Assembly: GCF_900108175.1 (NCBI RefSeq)
Contig: NZ_FNVO01000007.1
Location: 34,321-98,320, forward strand
Source: Thermomonospora echinospora
GTDB taxonomy: Bacteria; Actinomycetota; Actinomycetes; Streptosporangiales; Streptosporangiaceae
Direction of reading: 5' to 3'
Length of the DNA: 64,000 bases
Shown here: piece after piece, positions 24,791 through 32,139 of the stretch
Numbering within the stretch: position 1 is the stretch's first letter
Layout of the letters: each line of letters starts with the position of its first letter
Notes under the pieces: model-generated
The model's input: the letters and a program-made list of their open reading frames with translations, nothing else
Databases searched by the model: none
What the model was told of the DNA's origin: nothing
Made by a program: the position numbers and the translations under genes

Positions 24791-25771
24791 TCAGGTCAGC
24801 AGGAGGGTCTTGCCGATCACCTGGCGGGACTCGATGGCGGCGTGCGCCTCGGCGGCGCGCTCCAGGGGAAAAGTCTGGCCGATGACGGGCCTGAGCCTGC
24901 CCGCGGCCGCCTTGGCCATGGCGGTCTCGGCCAGGCGCCTGCGGTCGGCCATCCCGTACTGCACGTCGCCGATGCCACGTACGGTCACCTCGCGGCGCCG
25001 GGCCTCTTCGAGGTCGATGCCGGCGAAGTCCCCGCTGGGGGCGCCGTGGGCGGAGAACCGGCCGCCCCGCGCGGTGACCTGGAAGGCGGCACGGCCCATC
25101 TCACCGCCGACCCCGTCGAGGACGAGGTCGGGGCCCCTGCCGCCGGTGGCCTGGCGAACCTGCTCCGTCCAGCCGTCCTCGGAGTAGTCCACCACGACGT
25201 CCGCCCCCAGTTCGCGGGCCAGGGCGAGCTTGCGGGCGCTCCGAGCGGCGGCGATGACGTGCGCCCCCGCCGCGTGCGCGAGCTGGACGAACAGGACACC
25301 CATTCCTCCGGTGGCGCCCACGATCAGGACGTGCTCGCCCGGCCTGACGGCGGCGGCCTCGAAGACGCCCACGCCGGTGACGCCGTCGTGGACCAGCGCG
25401 GCGGCGTCCCGCAGGTCCAGCCCGTCCGGCACGGGGACCAGTGCCCCGGCGGCGACCGCCACCTGCTCGGCATAGCCGCCGTGCCCGCCCAGGTCGCCGG
25501 TGTAGGCGACCACGCGCCGGCCCGTCCAGCCCGGGTCGGCGCCCTCGCCGACCCGCAGCACCCGCCCGGCGACGGCTCCGCCCGGCACGTACGGGGGCGT
25601 GATCCCGAAGTGCTCGCCGGCCCAGCCCGCGCGGATCTGGGTGTCCACGAACAGGGTGTCGGCGGCGGCCACCCCGACGACCACCTGTCCGGACCCCGCC
25701 ACCGGATCGGGCACCTCGCTCACCGTCAGGACCTCCGGGCCCCCGAACTCCTTGGCTTCGACGATCTTCAT
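24791..25771 (-). CDS. Zinc-independent quinone oxidoreductase-like MDR protein
   Basis: The 326-residue protein belongs to the medium-chain dehydrogenase/reductase superfamily. It has an N-terminal GroES-like domain (YVPGGAVAGRV, LGGHGGYAEQ) and a Rossmann domain with nucleotide motif GATGGMGVLFVQLA and ARSARKLALARELGADVVVD. It lacks the cysteines of zinc alcohol dehydrogenases, which points to NADPH:quinone reductase or enoyl reductase activity. The ATG has GGGAGCGG upstream, and a MerR-type promoter lies about 30-60 bp before it, suggesting induction by redox or electrophile stress. Confidence 0.85.
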   Translation of the reverse strand: MKIVEAKEFGGPEVLTVSEVPDPVAGSGQVVVGVAAADTLFVDTQIRAGWAGEHFGITPPYVPGGAVAGRVLRVGEGADPGWTGRRVVAYTGDLGGHGGYAEQVAVAAGALVPVPDGLDLRDAAALVHDGVTGVGVFEAAAVRPGEHVLIVGATGGMGVLFVQLAHAAGAHVIAAARSARKLALARELGADVVVDYSEDGWTEQVRQATGGRGPDLVLDGVGGEMGRAAFQVTARGGRFSAHGAPSGDFAGIDLEEARRREVTVRGIGDVQYGMADRRRLAETAMAKAAAGRLRPVIGQTFPLERAAEAHAAIESRQVIGKTLLLT

Positions 25772-25800
25772 GATCCGCTCCCTTGCCGTCGGTACTGCCA

Positions 25801-25831
25801 GCAGTCTTGAACCTCAACCAATATCGAGGTC
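25801..25831 (-). promoter_or_regulatory. MerR-type (SoxR-like) promoter and operator
   Basis: On the - strand TTGACC (-35, 25826-25831) and AAGACT (-10, 25801-25806) are 19 bp apart. The spacer carries the dyad ACCTC-N10-GAGGT (25809-25828). An over-long 19-bp spacer with a central dyad is the hallmark of MerR-family-controlled promoters, and the CCTC/GAGG arms resemble SoxR sites. It drives the quinone-reductase-like gene. Confidence 0.7.
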
Positions 25832-25866
25832 AACTCCGGCGCATGACCGAGACGCGGTCCCGCGGC

Positions 25867-26478
25867 CTAACGGGTGGTGAGGGCGAGCTTGGCGCCGAGG
25901 CCGACGAAGGAACCGGCGAAGATCCGGCGCAGCCAGGTCATCACCCGGGGCCGTGAGGTCACCTGGCTGCGCACCGAGGCGGCCAGGACGCCGTAGCCGG
26001 CGAAGACGACGAACGTGAGCGCCATGAACACCGCGCTCAGCTCCAGCATCCGCCACAGCGACCCCGGCTCGCCGGCGGGCACGAACTGCGGCAGGAAGGC
26101 GAAGAAGAACAGGGTCAGCTTGGGGTTGAGGAGGTTGATCAGGACACTGGAGGCGATCACCCTGGCCGCCGGGCGGGGCCCGGTCCGCGTCTCCACCACG
26201 ATCGCGTCCCGGTCCCGGAGCGTGGCCCACGCCATGTAGAGCAGGTAGGCCACCCCGAGGTACTTGAGCACCTGGAACGCCAGTGCGCTGGTGTGCAGCA
26301 GCGCCGCGACACCGGTGATCGTGGCCATGATGTGCGGGACGATGCCGAGCGTGCAGCCGACCGCGGCGACGACGCCCGCGCGGCGGCCGTGCGCCAGGGC
26401 CTCCGCCAGCGTGTAGACGACGCCGGTGCCCGGGGTGGCGACCACGACGAGCGTGGTCACCAGGAATGCGATGGTCAT
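25867..26478 (-). CDS. LysE/RhtB-family exporter
   Basis: The 203-residue membrane protein has six hydrophobic segments. The N-terminal ATPGTGVVYTLAEALAHGRR and the later INLLNPKLTLFFFAFLPQF are the LysE/RhtB family signatures. These export amino acids or similar solutes. The ATG at 26478 has GGAGATC upstream. It lies 96 bp from the MDR gene in the same direction, but has its own start region. The substrate is unknown. Confidence 0.87.
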   Translation of the reverse strand: MTIAFLVTTLVVVATPGTGVVYTLAEALAHGRRAGVVAAVGCTLGIVPHIMATITGVAALLHTSALAFQVLKYLGVAYLLYMAWATLRDRDAIVVETRTGPRPAARVIASSVLINLLNPKLTLFFFAFLPQFVPAGEPGSLWRMLELSAVFMALTFVVFAGYGVLAASVRSQVTSRPRVMTWLRRIFAGSFVGLGAKLALTTR

Positions 26479-26658
26479 GGTGGATCTCCTGGCGATGGGG
26501 AACGGGATCGGCCGACGCGACGCCCCGGGGCGTCCGGCCCCGGAGGGCGGCGCCGGCGTCCTCACCCTCCCGTCACCGTGGTCCGGTGGACAGGTCCAAT
26601 CCGGAGCCTTCCGACCGGTCCAACGCCGGACACGCCGTTCACCACCGCACCCGGCGGG

Positions 26659-27138
26659 TCAGACCCAGTGGTTGTCGTGCTTGAGGAAGAACTCGGCGCG
26701 TTCCTCCTCACTGGCCTTGTCCAGGTCGATCAGCCCCTCGAAGTAGCCCTCGCGAGGTGCGCCGGGGGCGAAGTGCAGCAGCATGGAGGCGGGCTCGCCG
26801 GACTCGTTGCGGAAACCGTGGACTCCGCCGATCGGCACGTGCACGTAGTCGCCCGGCCGGGTGTCGATCCAGCGGTCGCCGTTGTAGATGCGCAGCGAGC
26901 CGGACAGGATGTAGAACGACTCCGCCAGCGTCCGGTGGAAGTGCGGCCCCGGCCCGCTCGGCTCGGCGCTCATCTCGTACCGGTAGAGCCCGAACAGCCC
27001 GCCGGTGGAGGCCCCGGTCGATAGGTAGTGGACCCTCGTGCCGTTGGGATAGACCAGTTCGGGCTCGTGTCCGTCCGGCCGGTAGACGGCGCTGACCTCT
27101 CCCCCGTCCCCGAAGTACTGCGGCTCCGGGTATGTCAT
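26659..27138 (-). CDS. Cupin-domain protein
   Basis: The 159-residue protein starts at ATG 27138 (GGAAGGGGG upstream). The motif GPHFHRTLAESFYILSG is cupin motif 1 with two His and a Glu, and PGDYVHVPIGGVHGFRN is motif 2. A single jelly-roll metal-binding domain is expected. It lies 72 bp after the ABC exporter of the RiPP-like cluster in the same direction and might be co-transcribed, but cupins are common and no direct role is visible. Confidence 0.82.
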   Translation of the reverse strand: MTYPEPQYFGDGGEVSAVYRPDGHEPELVYPNGTRVHYLSTGASTGGLFGLYRYEMSAEPSGPGPHFHRTLAESFYILSGSLRIYNGDRWIDTRPGDYVHVPIGGVHGFRNESGEPASMLLHFAPGAPREGYFEGLIDLDKASEEERAEFFLKHDNHWV

Positions 27139-27210
27139 GGCCGGTCCCCCTTCCAGCAGGCCCACCGTGCGGGCTTGATCACAACACCCGCCACATTAGA
27201 GGTCATCGGG

Positions 27211-29040
27211 TCACGGCCATGCCCGGTCCCGGTAGCCCGCCGCCTGCAGGCCGAACAGCCGGGCGTACAGGCCGCCGGCCGAAAGGAGCCCGTCGTGGTC
27301 GCCCTGCTCGACCACGGCCCCCTCGGACAGGACCACGATCGCGTCGGCGTCCCGGACGGCGCTGAGCCGGTGCGAGATCAGCAGACCGGTGCGGCCGGCG
27401 CGGTGCTCGCGCAGCCGCTGGTGCACCTCGGCCTCGGCCTCGGCGTCGAGGCCGGAGCTGGGCTCGTCGAGGATGAGCAGGTCGGTACGGTCGCGCATCA
27501 GGGCACGGGCGAGGGCGACCCGCTGCCACTGGCCGCCCGAGAGCATGACGCCGGTGCCCGGGTCGTCGTGCTCGGGGGACTCGAACGCCCGCGAGAGCAT
27601 CGTGTCGTAGCCCCGTGGCAGCGCGGCCAGTGTGTCGTGGATCCCGGCGCGGCGCGCGGCGGCCACGACACGGTCCCGCTCGTCGAGCTCGGTCAGGTTC
27701 CCCAGGCCGATGTTGTCGGCGGCGCTGAGCTCGTAGGCCATGTAGTCCTGGAAGACGGTGCCGATCCGCAGCCGCAGCTCGTCGACCGGCAGGTCCCGCA
27801 AGTCCACGCCGTCCCACAGCACCGCGCCGCGGGTGGGGTCGTAGAAGCGGCACAGCAGTTTCACCAGCGTGCTCTTGCCGCTGCCGTTCGGGCCCACCAG
27901 CGCGGTGGCCCTGCCCGCCGGGATCGTCATGGTGACGCCGCGCAGCACCCACGGCAGGTCGTCGCCGTAACGGAACCAGACGTCGCGCAGTTCGACGCCC
28001 TTGCGCAGCGGGCGCACCGGTCGGCGGGTGGCAGGGGGCGGCTCGGGCAGGTCCGGTCCGGCGTCGACGACGTACCGGTAGTGGCCGAACAGCAGCAGCG
28101 CCTCATGCGTACGGCCCACGCTGCTGATCACGATGGTCAGGCCGTCCTGGACACCGGCGACCGCGGCGACGAACATCGACACGTCGCCGACCGTGAGCCG
28201 GCCCGCCCGGGCGGCGTGCACCGCCCACACCAGCCCGGCCCCGGCGACCAGGGCGCCGACCGCCCCGTGCAGGCCCTGCACGACCAGCTCACGGCGGTCC
28301 ATCTGGCGGCGCCTGGCGTTGCTCCACCGCAGCTCGGCGAGCATCCGCGCGCCGAAGAGACCACCCAGCCCGTACAGCCGCACCTCCTTGGCGGCGCTGG
28401 GGCTGTTGAGCAGTTGCGCGTAGAAGAACTCACGGCGGGTGGCGTGGCCGAGCCCGCCGTGTAGGCGGGCCCGGTAGCGGCTCAGCCGGAGCTGGCCGTT
28501 CATCGCGACCAGCCCGGCCATCGCGACGGGCACCAGCATCCAGGGGTTGAGCACGGCGAGCGTGGCCACGAACCCGGCGAGCATCAGCAGTCCCTGGACC
28601 CCGCCGAGCCCGCCGGCGACCACCTCCGACGGCCCGGTCGTACCGGTCTCGGTGGCCAGGGACAGCCGGTCCTGAAACCGGGGGTTCTCCAGGTGCCGCA
28701 ACCCGGGCATCCGCGCGACCGCGGCGTACAGGCGCCGCCGCGCCGTCAGGTCGATCGCCCGTCGCAGCTCCGCATCGGCGTACGGGATGGCCAGGGGCAG
28801 CAGGACGGCGGCCACACCGGCCGCGGCCAGCAGCAGGACGGGCACCATCAGCGGACGGTCGGGAACGGTGAGCCGGTCGAGCACCACCTTCATCAGCCAG
28901 GCCACCGCCACCGGGACGGCGCTCGCCACGACGGCCAGCACGACGCGCACCACCAGCCGTCCGGCGCCCGACGACCACGCCAGCCCCACCGCGGCCGCCA
29001 GGGAACGGGCCGTCCCGCTATTGCGGTCCTGGTCGGTCAT
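27211..29040 (-). CDS. ABC exporter, fused permease-ATPase, of the RiPP-like cluster
   Basis: The 609-residue half-transporter has six membrane helices (residues about 25-330) and an ATPase domain with Walker A GPNGSGKST, signature VMLSGGQWQ and Walker B DLLILDEPSSGLDAE. There is no N-terminal C39 peptidase domain, so it does not itself cleave a leader. It would homodimerise and export a product such as a modified peptide. Its ATG overlaps the TGA of the TlpA-like gene by 4 bp, so it is the last tightly coupled gene of the cluster. Confidence 0.88.
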   Translation of the reverse strand: MTDQDRNSGTARSLAAAVGLAWSSGAGRLVVRVVLAVVASAVPVAVAWLMKVVLDRLTVPDRPLMVPVLLLAAAGVAAVLLPLAIPYADAELRRAIDLTARRRLYAAVARMPGLRHLENPRFQDRLSLATETGTTGPSEVVAGGLGGVQGLLMLAGFVATLAVLNPWMLVPVAMAGLVAMNGQLRLSRYRARLHGGLGHATRREFFYAQLLNSPSAAKEVRLYGLGGLFGARMLAELRWSNARRRQMDRRELVVQGLHGAVGALVAGAGLVWAVHAARAGRLTVGDVSMFVAAVAGVQDGLTIVISSVGRTHEALLLFGHYRYVVDAGPDLPEPPPATRRPVRPLRKGVELRDVWFRYGDDLPWVLRGVTMTIPAGRATALVGPNGSGKSTLVKLLCRFYDPTRGAVLWDGVDLRDLPVDELRLRIGTVFQDYMAYELSAADNIGLGNLTELDERDRVVAAARRAGIHDTLAALPRGYDTMLSRAFESPEHDDPGTGVMLSGGQWQRVALARALMRDRTDLLILDEPSSGLDAEAEAEVHQRLREHRAGRTGLLISHRLSAVRDADAIVVLSEGAVVEQGDHDGLLSAGGLYARLFGLQAAGYRDRAWP

Positions 29041-29582
29041 GCCGGGATGGTGTCCGGTATCCGCTCGACGCTGGCGTAGCTGGCCACCATCGTGTCCCCG
29101 GACAGCAGCGCGTACGCCGGCAGGGCGCCGACCCCGAACGCCCGCACGAGCGGCCCCTGTTCCTCCTGCTCGACCAGCACCCGGGCCACCGGCGCGAGCT
29201 GTTCACGCATCTGGCCGCTGTCCGGCATGTCGCCGAGGACGACGGCCAGGACCTGGTCACGGCCCCCTGGAGCCGCCTCGGCCCGGGAGAGGAACTCCGG
29301 CAGGCTGTGCTCGCACGACGGGCAGCCGGGCGCCATGAACGCCACCAGCGTGGAGCCCTTGAGGTCCGCCCTGGAGACCAGCTCGCCGTCGACGGCGGTC
29401 ACCGTGAAGTCGCCCACCCGGTCGCCCGGCGGTACCTCCAGCGGCGGCGGCGCGGCCGAGCCCGCAGACCGCGCCGGCAGCCGGCCGAGCTCGTTCAGCC
29501 GCCGGATGACCCCGAGGGTCAGCACGATGTTGATCAGGCAGAGCGCGCCGACGATCGTCGCGGCGGCCGTCGCAGTCGTCAA
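29037..29582 (-). CDS. Membrane-anchored TlpA/MauD-like thioredoxin
   Basis: The 181-residue protein has one N-terminal membrane helix (about 8-27), a linker, and a thioredoxin fold with GCPSC (Cys87 and Cys90) after STLVAFMAP. The active site faces outside. The pattern matches TlpA/MauD thiol-disulphide proteins. It lies between a MauE-like gene (18 bp upstream) and the ABC exporter. MauE-MauD pairs form or shuffle disulphides. The putative peptide substrate here has three Cys, so a role in its disulphide state is a natural inference. Confidence 0.84.
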   Translation of the reverse strand: MTTATAAATIVGALCLINIVLTLGVIRRLNELGRLPARSAGSAAPPPLEVPPGDRVGDFTVTAVDGELVSRADLKGSTLVAFMAPGCPSCEHSLPEFLSRAEAAPGGRDQVLAVVLGDMPDSGQMREQLAPVARVLVEQEEQGPLVRAFGVGALPAYALLSGDTMVASYASVERIPDTIPA

Positions 29583-29600
29583 CGGGGCCTCCTTGCCGAA

Positions 29601-30152
29601 TCAGGTCCGCCCGTCCGGGACGACGGGGCGGACGAGGGTGACGATCTCCTCCAGCTCGATCAGCAACAGCGCGACCGCCGCACCCGCGACCGCCGCGAGC
29701 ACCGGCACCGGGCCGAGCGGCGGCGGCCCCGTCCCCGTCAGCGCCGTCACCCCGCCCACGGCCGCGGCCAGCAGCAGGACCACGTTGCGGGCCAGGTGCG
29801 GCGCGCCGGGCGGGCGGCGGCCCGCACCGAAGCAGCGGCACGGCACGCGGACCCGCCGGCGGATCATCGAGACGGTGACGGCGGTGAACACTCCCAACAG
29901 CACCGCCGCCGCCGCGAAACCCGCTGGTGCCAGCGGGGACACCAGCACGGCCACCGCCGTCACCCCCTCGGCGGCCACCGCCGCGACCGCGAGGGGGGCC
30001 GCGGCCGACGGCGGGATCCGCACCCCGGTCGTCAGCCAGCGGCGGAAGTCGGCGAACGCGGCCCGGCCCGCCTTGGCGGCGCAGGAGCGGGCGAACGTGA
30101 CCGCGACGACCGCCTGGCAGCCCACCGTCAGACAGGACGTCGCATCCGGCAC
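29601..30152 (-). CDS. MauE/DoxX-like redox-associated membrane protein
   Basis: The 183-residue protein has four to five membrane helices. The loop VPCRCFGAG with Cys105 and Cys107 is the CxCFG-type motif of MauE-like proteins, and further Cys occur near the N-terminus. MauE works with MauD in forming disulphides of methylamine dehydrogenase, and homologues are frequent in RiPP clusters. The GTG start has GAGGGGAG upstream and lies 15 bp after the ATP-grasp gene, so it is in the same operon. Confidence 0.82.
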   Translation of the reverse strand: MPDATSCLTVGCQAVVAVTFARSCAAKAGRAAFADFRRWLTTGVRIPPSAAAPLAVAAVAAEGVTAVAVLVSPLAPAGFAAAAVLLGVFTAVTVSMIRRRVRVPCRCFGAGRRPPGAPHLARNVVLLLAAAVGGVTALTGTGPPPLGPVPVLAAVAGAAVALLLIELEEIVTLVRPVVPDGRT

Positions 30153-30167
30153 GCCCGCTCCCCTCCC

Positions 30168-31190
30168 TCAGTAGCCGACCTGTGTCGCCTCACCCCGCTG
30201 GAACGGACCGCCCCGCATGAGCAGGTCGGCCATGTGATCGCCCAGCGGAAGACCCAGGTCGTGCTGCATCCACATGAACTGGCCGGCCGGATTGACCTCC
30301 AGGAACACGTACTCACCCTCCGGCGTGACGATGAAGTCCACCGCCGCGTACACCGCGCGCAGCTCCGTCAGCAGCGCTTGGGTCCGCTTGACGATCTCCT
30401 CCGGCAGCGGCCGGTAGTCCCCGTAGGGCAACACGGCCTGCTCGCCCGACTCGCCCCGCCAGTCGACCCTGGTGGTGTCCCTGTCCTGAGAGTTGATCGT
30501 CACCGGGAAGTAGGTGTCCCCGATCACGGTCAACCGCACCTCGTAGGCCTTTTCGATGTAGTCCTGGAACATGCACATCGTGTGGCCGACCCGGTCGAGG
30601 TGCTCGCGGATCTCCTCGCCGACCACCGAGGTGAGCAGCCCGCCGGGGAACGCGCCCGGGTAGTGGATCACGCCGCCGGTCTGCGCCTTGTAGACGATTG
30701 GGACGTCGGCACGTTCCAGCAGGGCGGCGACCTCCTGCGGGTCGTTGGTCAGCAGCGTGCGGGGGACCCGGAGCCCCATCCGCTTGGCCACCTCCAGTTG
30801 GTACGGCTTGAGCTCTCCGATCGCGTCGATGTCCGGCCGGTTGACCCACAGGCAGTCCGTCGCACGCAGGATGCCGCCGATGGCCTGCATGGCCTCCTTG
30901 CGCGCGAAGATCTGCTCCGGCTCGGGCATGTCGGGCCCGAAGTCGAAGGCGGTCGGACGGCGGTACCACACCGCCGAGAGGCGGTCCAGGTCCGCCTCCC
31001 GGTCGCCGTGGCGCAGGTACCGTCGCCGTTCCTCGAAGTCGGAGGTCGTGAACGTCAGCCTGCGCGGAAAGTAGCTCAGGTCGACGCGCACGACCTCCAC
31101 ACCCCGGTCGGTCAGCGTCGTGATGACCGGGTCGACCGTCGGGTCGAACTCCTGGGTCAGGATGAGGACCTGCTGATCGCTCAAGGTCAT
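30168..31190 (-). CDS. ATP-grasp ribosomal peptide maturase (MvdD/TgmB-like)
   Basis: The 340-residue ligase has an N-terminal pre-ATP-grasp region, then YKAQTGGV, a CMFQDYIEKAYEVRLTVIG hinge-like segment and the metal/ATP site VFLEVNPAGQFMW near the C-terminus. The family (microviridin and related graspetide maturases) links Asp/Glu side chains to Ser, Thr or Lys side chains of a precursor peptide by acyl phosphates. The ATG at 31190 lies 4 bp after the stop of a small peptide gene, implying coupling. An in-frame start at 31235 overlapping that gene is less likely. Confidence 0.87.
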   Translation of the reverse strand: MTLSDQQVLILTQEFDPTVDPVITTLTDRGVEVVRVDLSYFPRRLTFTTSDFEERRRYLRHGDREADLDRLSAVWYRRPTAFDFGPDMPEPEQIFARKEAMQAIGGILRATDCLWVNRPDIDAIGELKPYQLEVAKRMGLRVPRTLLTNDPQEVAALLERADVPIVYKAQTGGVIHYPGAFPGGLLTSVVGEEIREHLDRVGHTMCMFQDYIEKAYEVRLTVIGDTYFPVTINSQDRDTTRVDWRGESGEQAVLPYGDYRPLPEEIVKRTQALLTELRAVYAAVDFIVTPEGEYVFLEVNPAGQFMWMQHDLGLPLGDHMADLLMRGGPFQRGEATQVGY

Positions 31191-31194
31191 CGAC

Positions 31195-31479
31195 TCAGAA
31201 GCAGACGTCGTCCCGGCAGGTGTCCGAGCCTGCATAGCAGCTGGTGCTGGTGTTGGTGTTGACGCCCGCGGAGGGAACGCCCGGGGGCAGCATCCAGGTC
31301 TGGGAGTCCTTGTCGTAGTGACCGGGCTGCGGGTCGGCGAGCTGGCCGTCCCACTCCAGCGAGTACAGGTAGGCCAGCGGCTGGTGGCGCGGGTCGGGCG
31401 CCGGCGGCAGCTCGACGTTGTGCCCCTGGATCATCGACAGGGAGACGTGCAGCGGGTCGCGGGTGAGGGTGTCGTACAC
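31195..31479 (-). CDS. Candidate graspetide precursor peptide
   Basis: The 94-residue peptide starts at GTG 31479 with AAGGAGG well placed. A leader-like region has PLAYLYSLEWDGQ and PGHYDKDSQTWML, similar in layout to ATP-grasp target peptides of actinomycetes. After PPGVPSAG the C-terminal 20 residues are NTNTSTSCYAGSDTCRDDVC then Phe: many Thr/Ser donors, three Asp acceptors (86, 90, 91) and three Cys (81, 88, 93). It is directly followed by the ATP-grasp gene. I infer it is the substrate; leader cleavage site and ring pattern are unknown. Confidence 0.78.
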   Translation of the reverse strand: MYDTLTRDPLHVSLSMIQGHNVELPPAPDPRHQPLAYLYSLEWDGQLADPQPGHYDKDSQTWMLPPGVPSAGVNTNTSTSCYAGSDTCRDDVCF

Positions 31480-31531
31480 GGTGTTCCTCCTTCTTCGCCG
31501 GCTGTCGCGGCGAGCTGCGGGCCGTCCGTTG

Positions 31532-31888
31532 TCACGACGGCGGTGGCGATGTCGGCTGGGTGATTCCGAAGATCCCGGTCACCTCTCCGGAGAACGACCA
31601 CACCAGGTTGGTCTCGTCGAAGTGCCCGGCCGTGAAGACGACGTCCTGCTCGGGCTCCCACTCCGACACCACCTCGTACAGGTAGGCCAGCGGCGATCCA
31701 TGGGCCAGCCTGCGGCGTTCGCGAACGTCCGCCGGCACGGCCCGGATGACCATCGAGCCGTCCTGGAGCTCCGGCGGATCGAACCGCAGGAACGCCGGGA
31801 AGTCCTCGAACACCCCCCGGTCGGCGGCGTCGCCCTCGGGCTCCCCAGAGCCGGCTGCTGTGATCACGAATGCATCGTCACCGATCAC
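31532..31888 (-). CDS. Second precursor-like protein, paralogue of the candidate precursor
   Basis: The 118-residue protein shares PLAYLY, EW, GH(F/Y)D and a following W with the peptide encoded 52 bp downstream, in the same order. It has a longer acidic N-terminus and lacks Cys entirely; the end is FGITQPTSPPPS. It could be a second, differently modified precursor, a recognition partner, or a decayed copy. The GTG at 31888 has no strong ribosome site. It lies between the 35-bp repeat array and the candidate precursor. Confidence 0.65.
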   Translation of the reverse strand: MIGDDAFVITAAGSGEPEGDAADRGVFEDFPAFLRFDPPELQDGSMVIRAVPADVRERRRLAHGSPLAYLYEVVSEWEPEQDVVFTAGHFDETNLVWSFSGEVTGIFGITQPTSPPPS

Positions 31889-31962
31889 CGCTTTCAGTTC
31901 GCTCTCAACCCGCTCTCAGCCCGACCGCGCCCCTGGACCCGCTTCGCCCCAGCCGCCTTCAG

Positions 31963-32139
31963 AGCGGCATGACGGCTCCGCCCGACCGTTCTTCAGGCCG
32001 GTAGGCGGCTGCGAACCCGGCCATTGTTCAGACCGGTAGGCGGCTACGAACCCGGCCGTTCTCCAGACCGGTAGGCGGCTGCGAACCCAGCCGTTGTTCA
32101 GACCGGTATGAGCGGCTGCGGACTCAGCCGTTCTCCAGG
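31963..32139. repeat. Tandem array of 35-bp repeats
   Basis: Units begin at 31998, 32033, 32068 and 32103 with CCGGTAGGCGGCTGCGAACC (the last with a 2-bp insertion); a degenerate unit precedes at 31963-31997. Copies 1 and 3 match at 33 of 35 bases. Copies 1 and 3 share GTTCAGA ends while 2 and 4 share TCTCCAG, giving a 70-bp higher-order period. The last unit includes the final codons and stop of the AfsR-type gene. There are no spacers. Confidence 0.85.

Noticed and set aside
27211..29040. Peptidase-containing (PCAT) exporter that would cut the leader peptide
   Set aside because: The N-terminus goes straight into membrane helices; there is no C39 domain with Cys-His motif.
31963..32139. CRISPR array from the regular 35-bp repeats
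   Set aside because: Units follow each other directly without unique spacers, and no cas gene is present.
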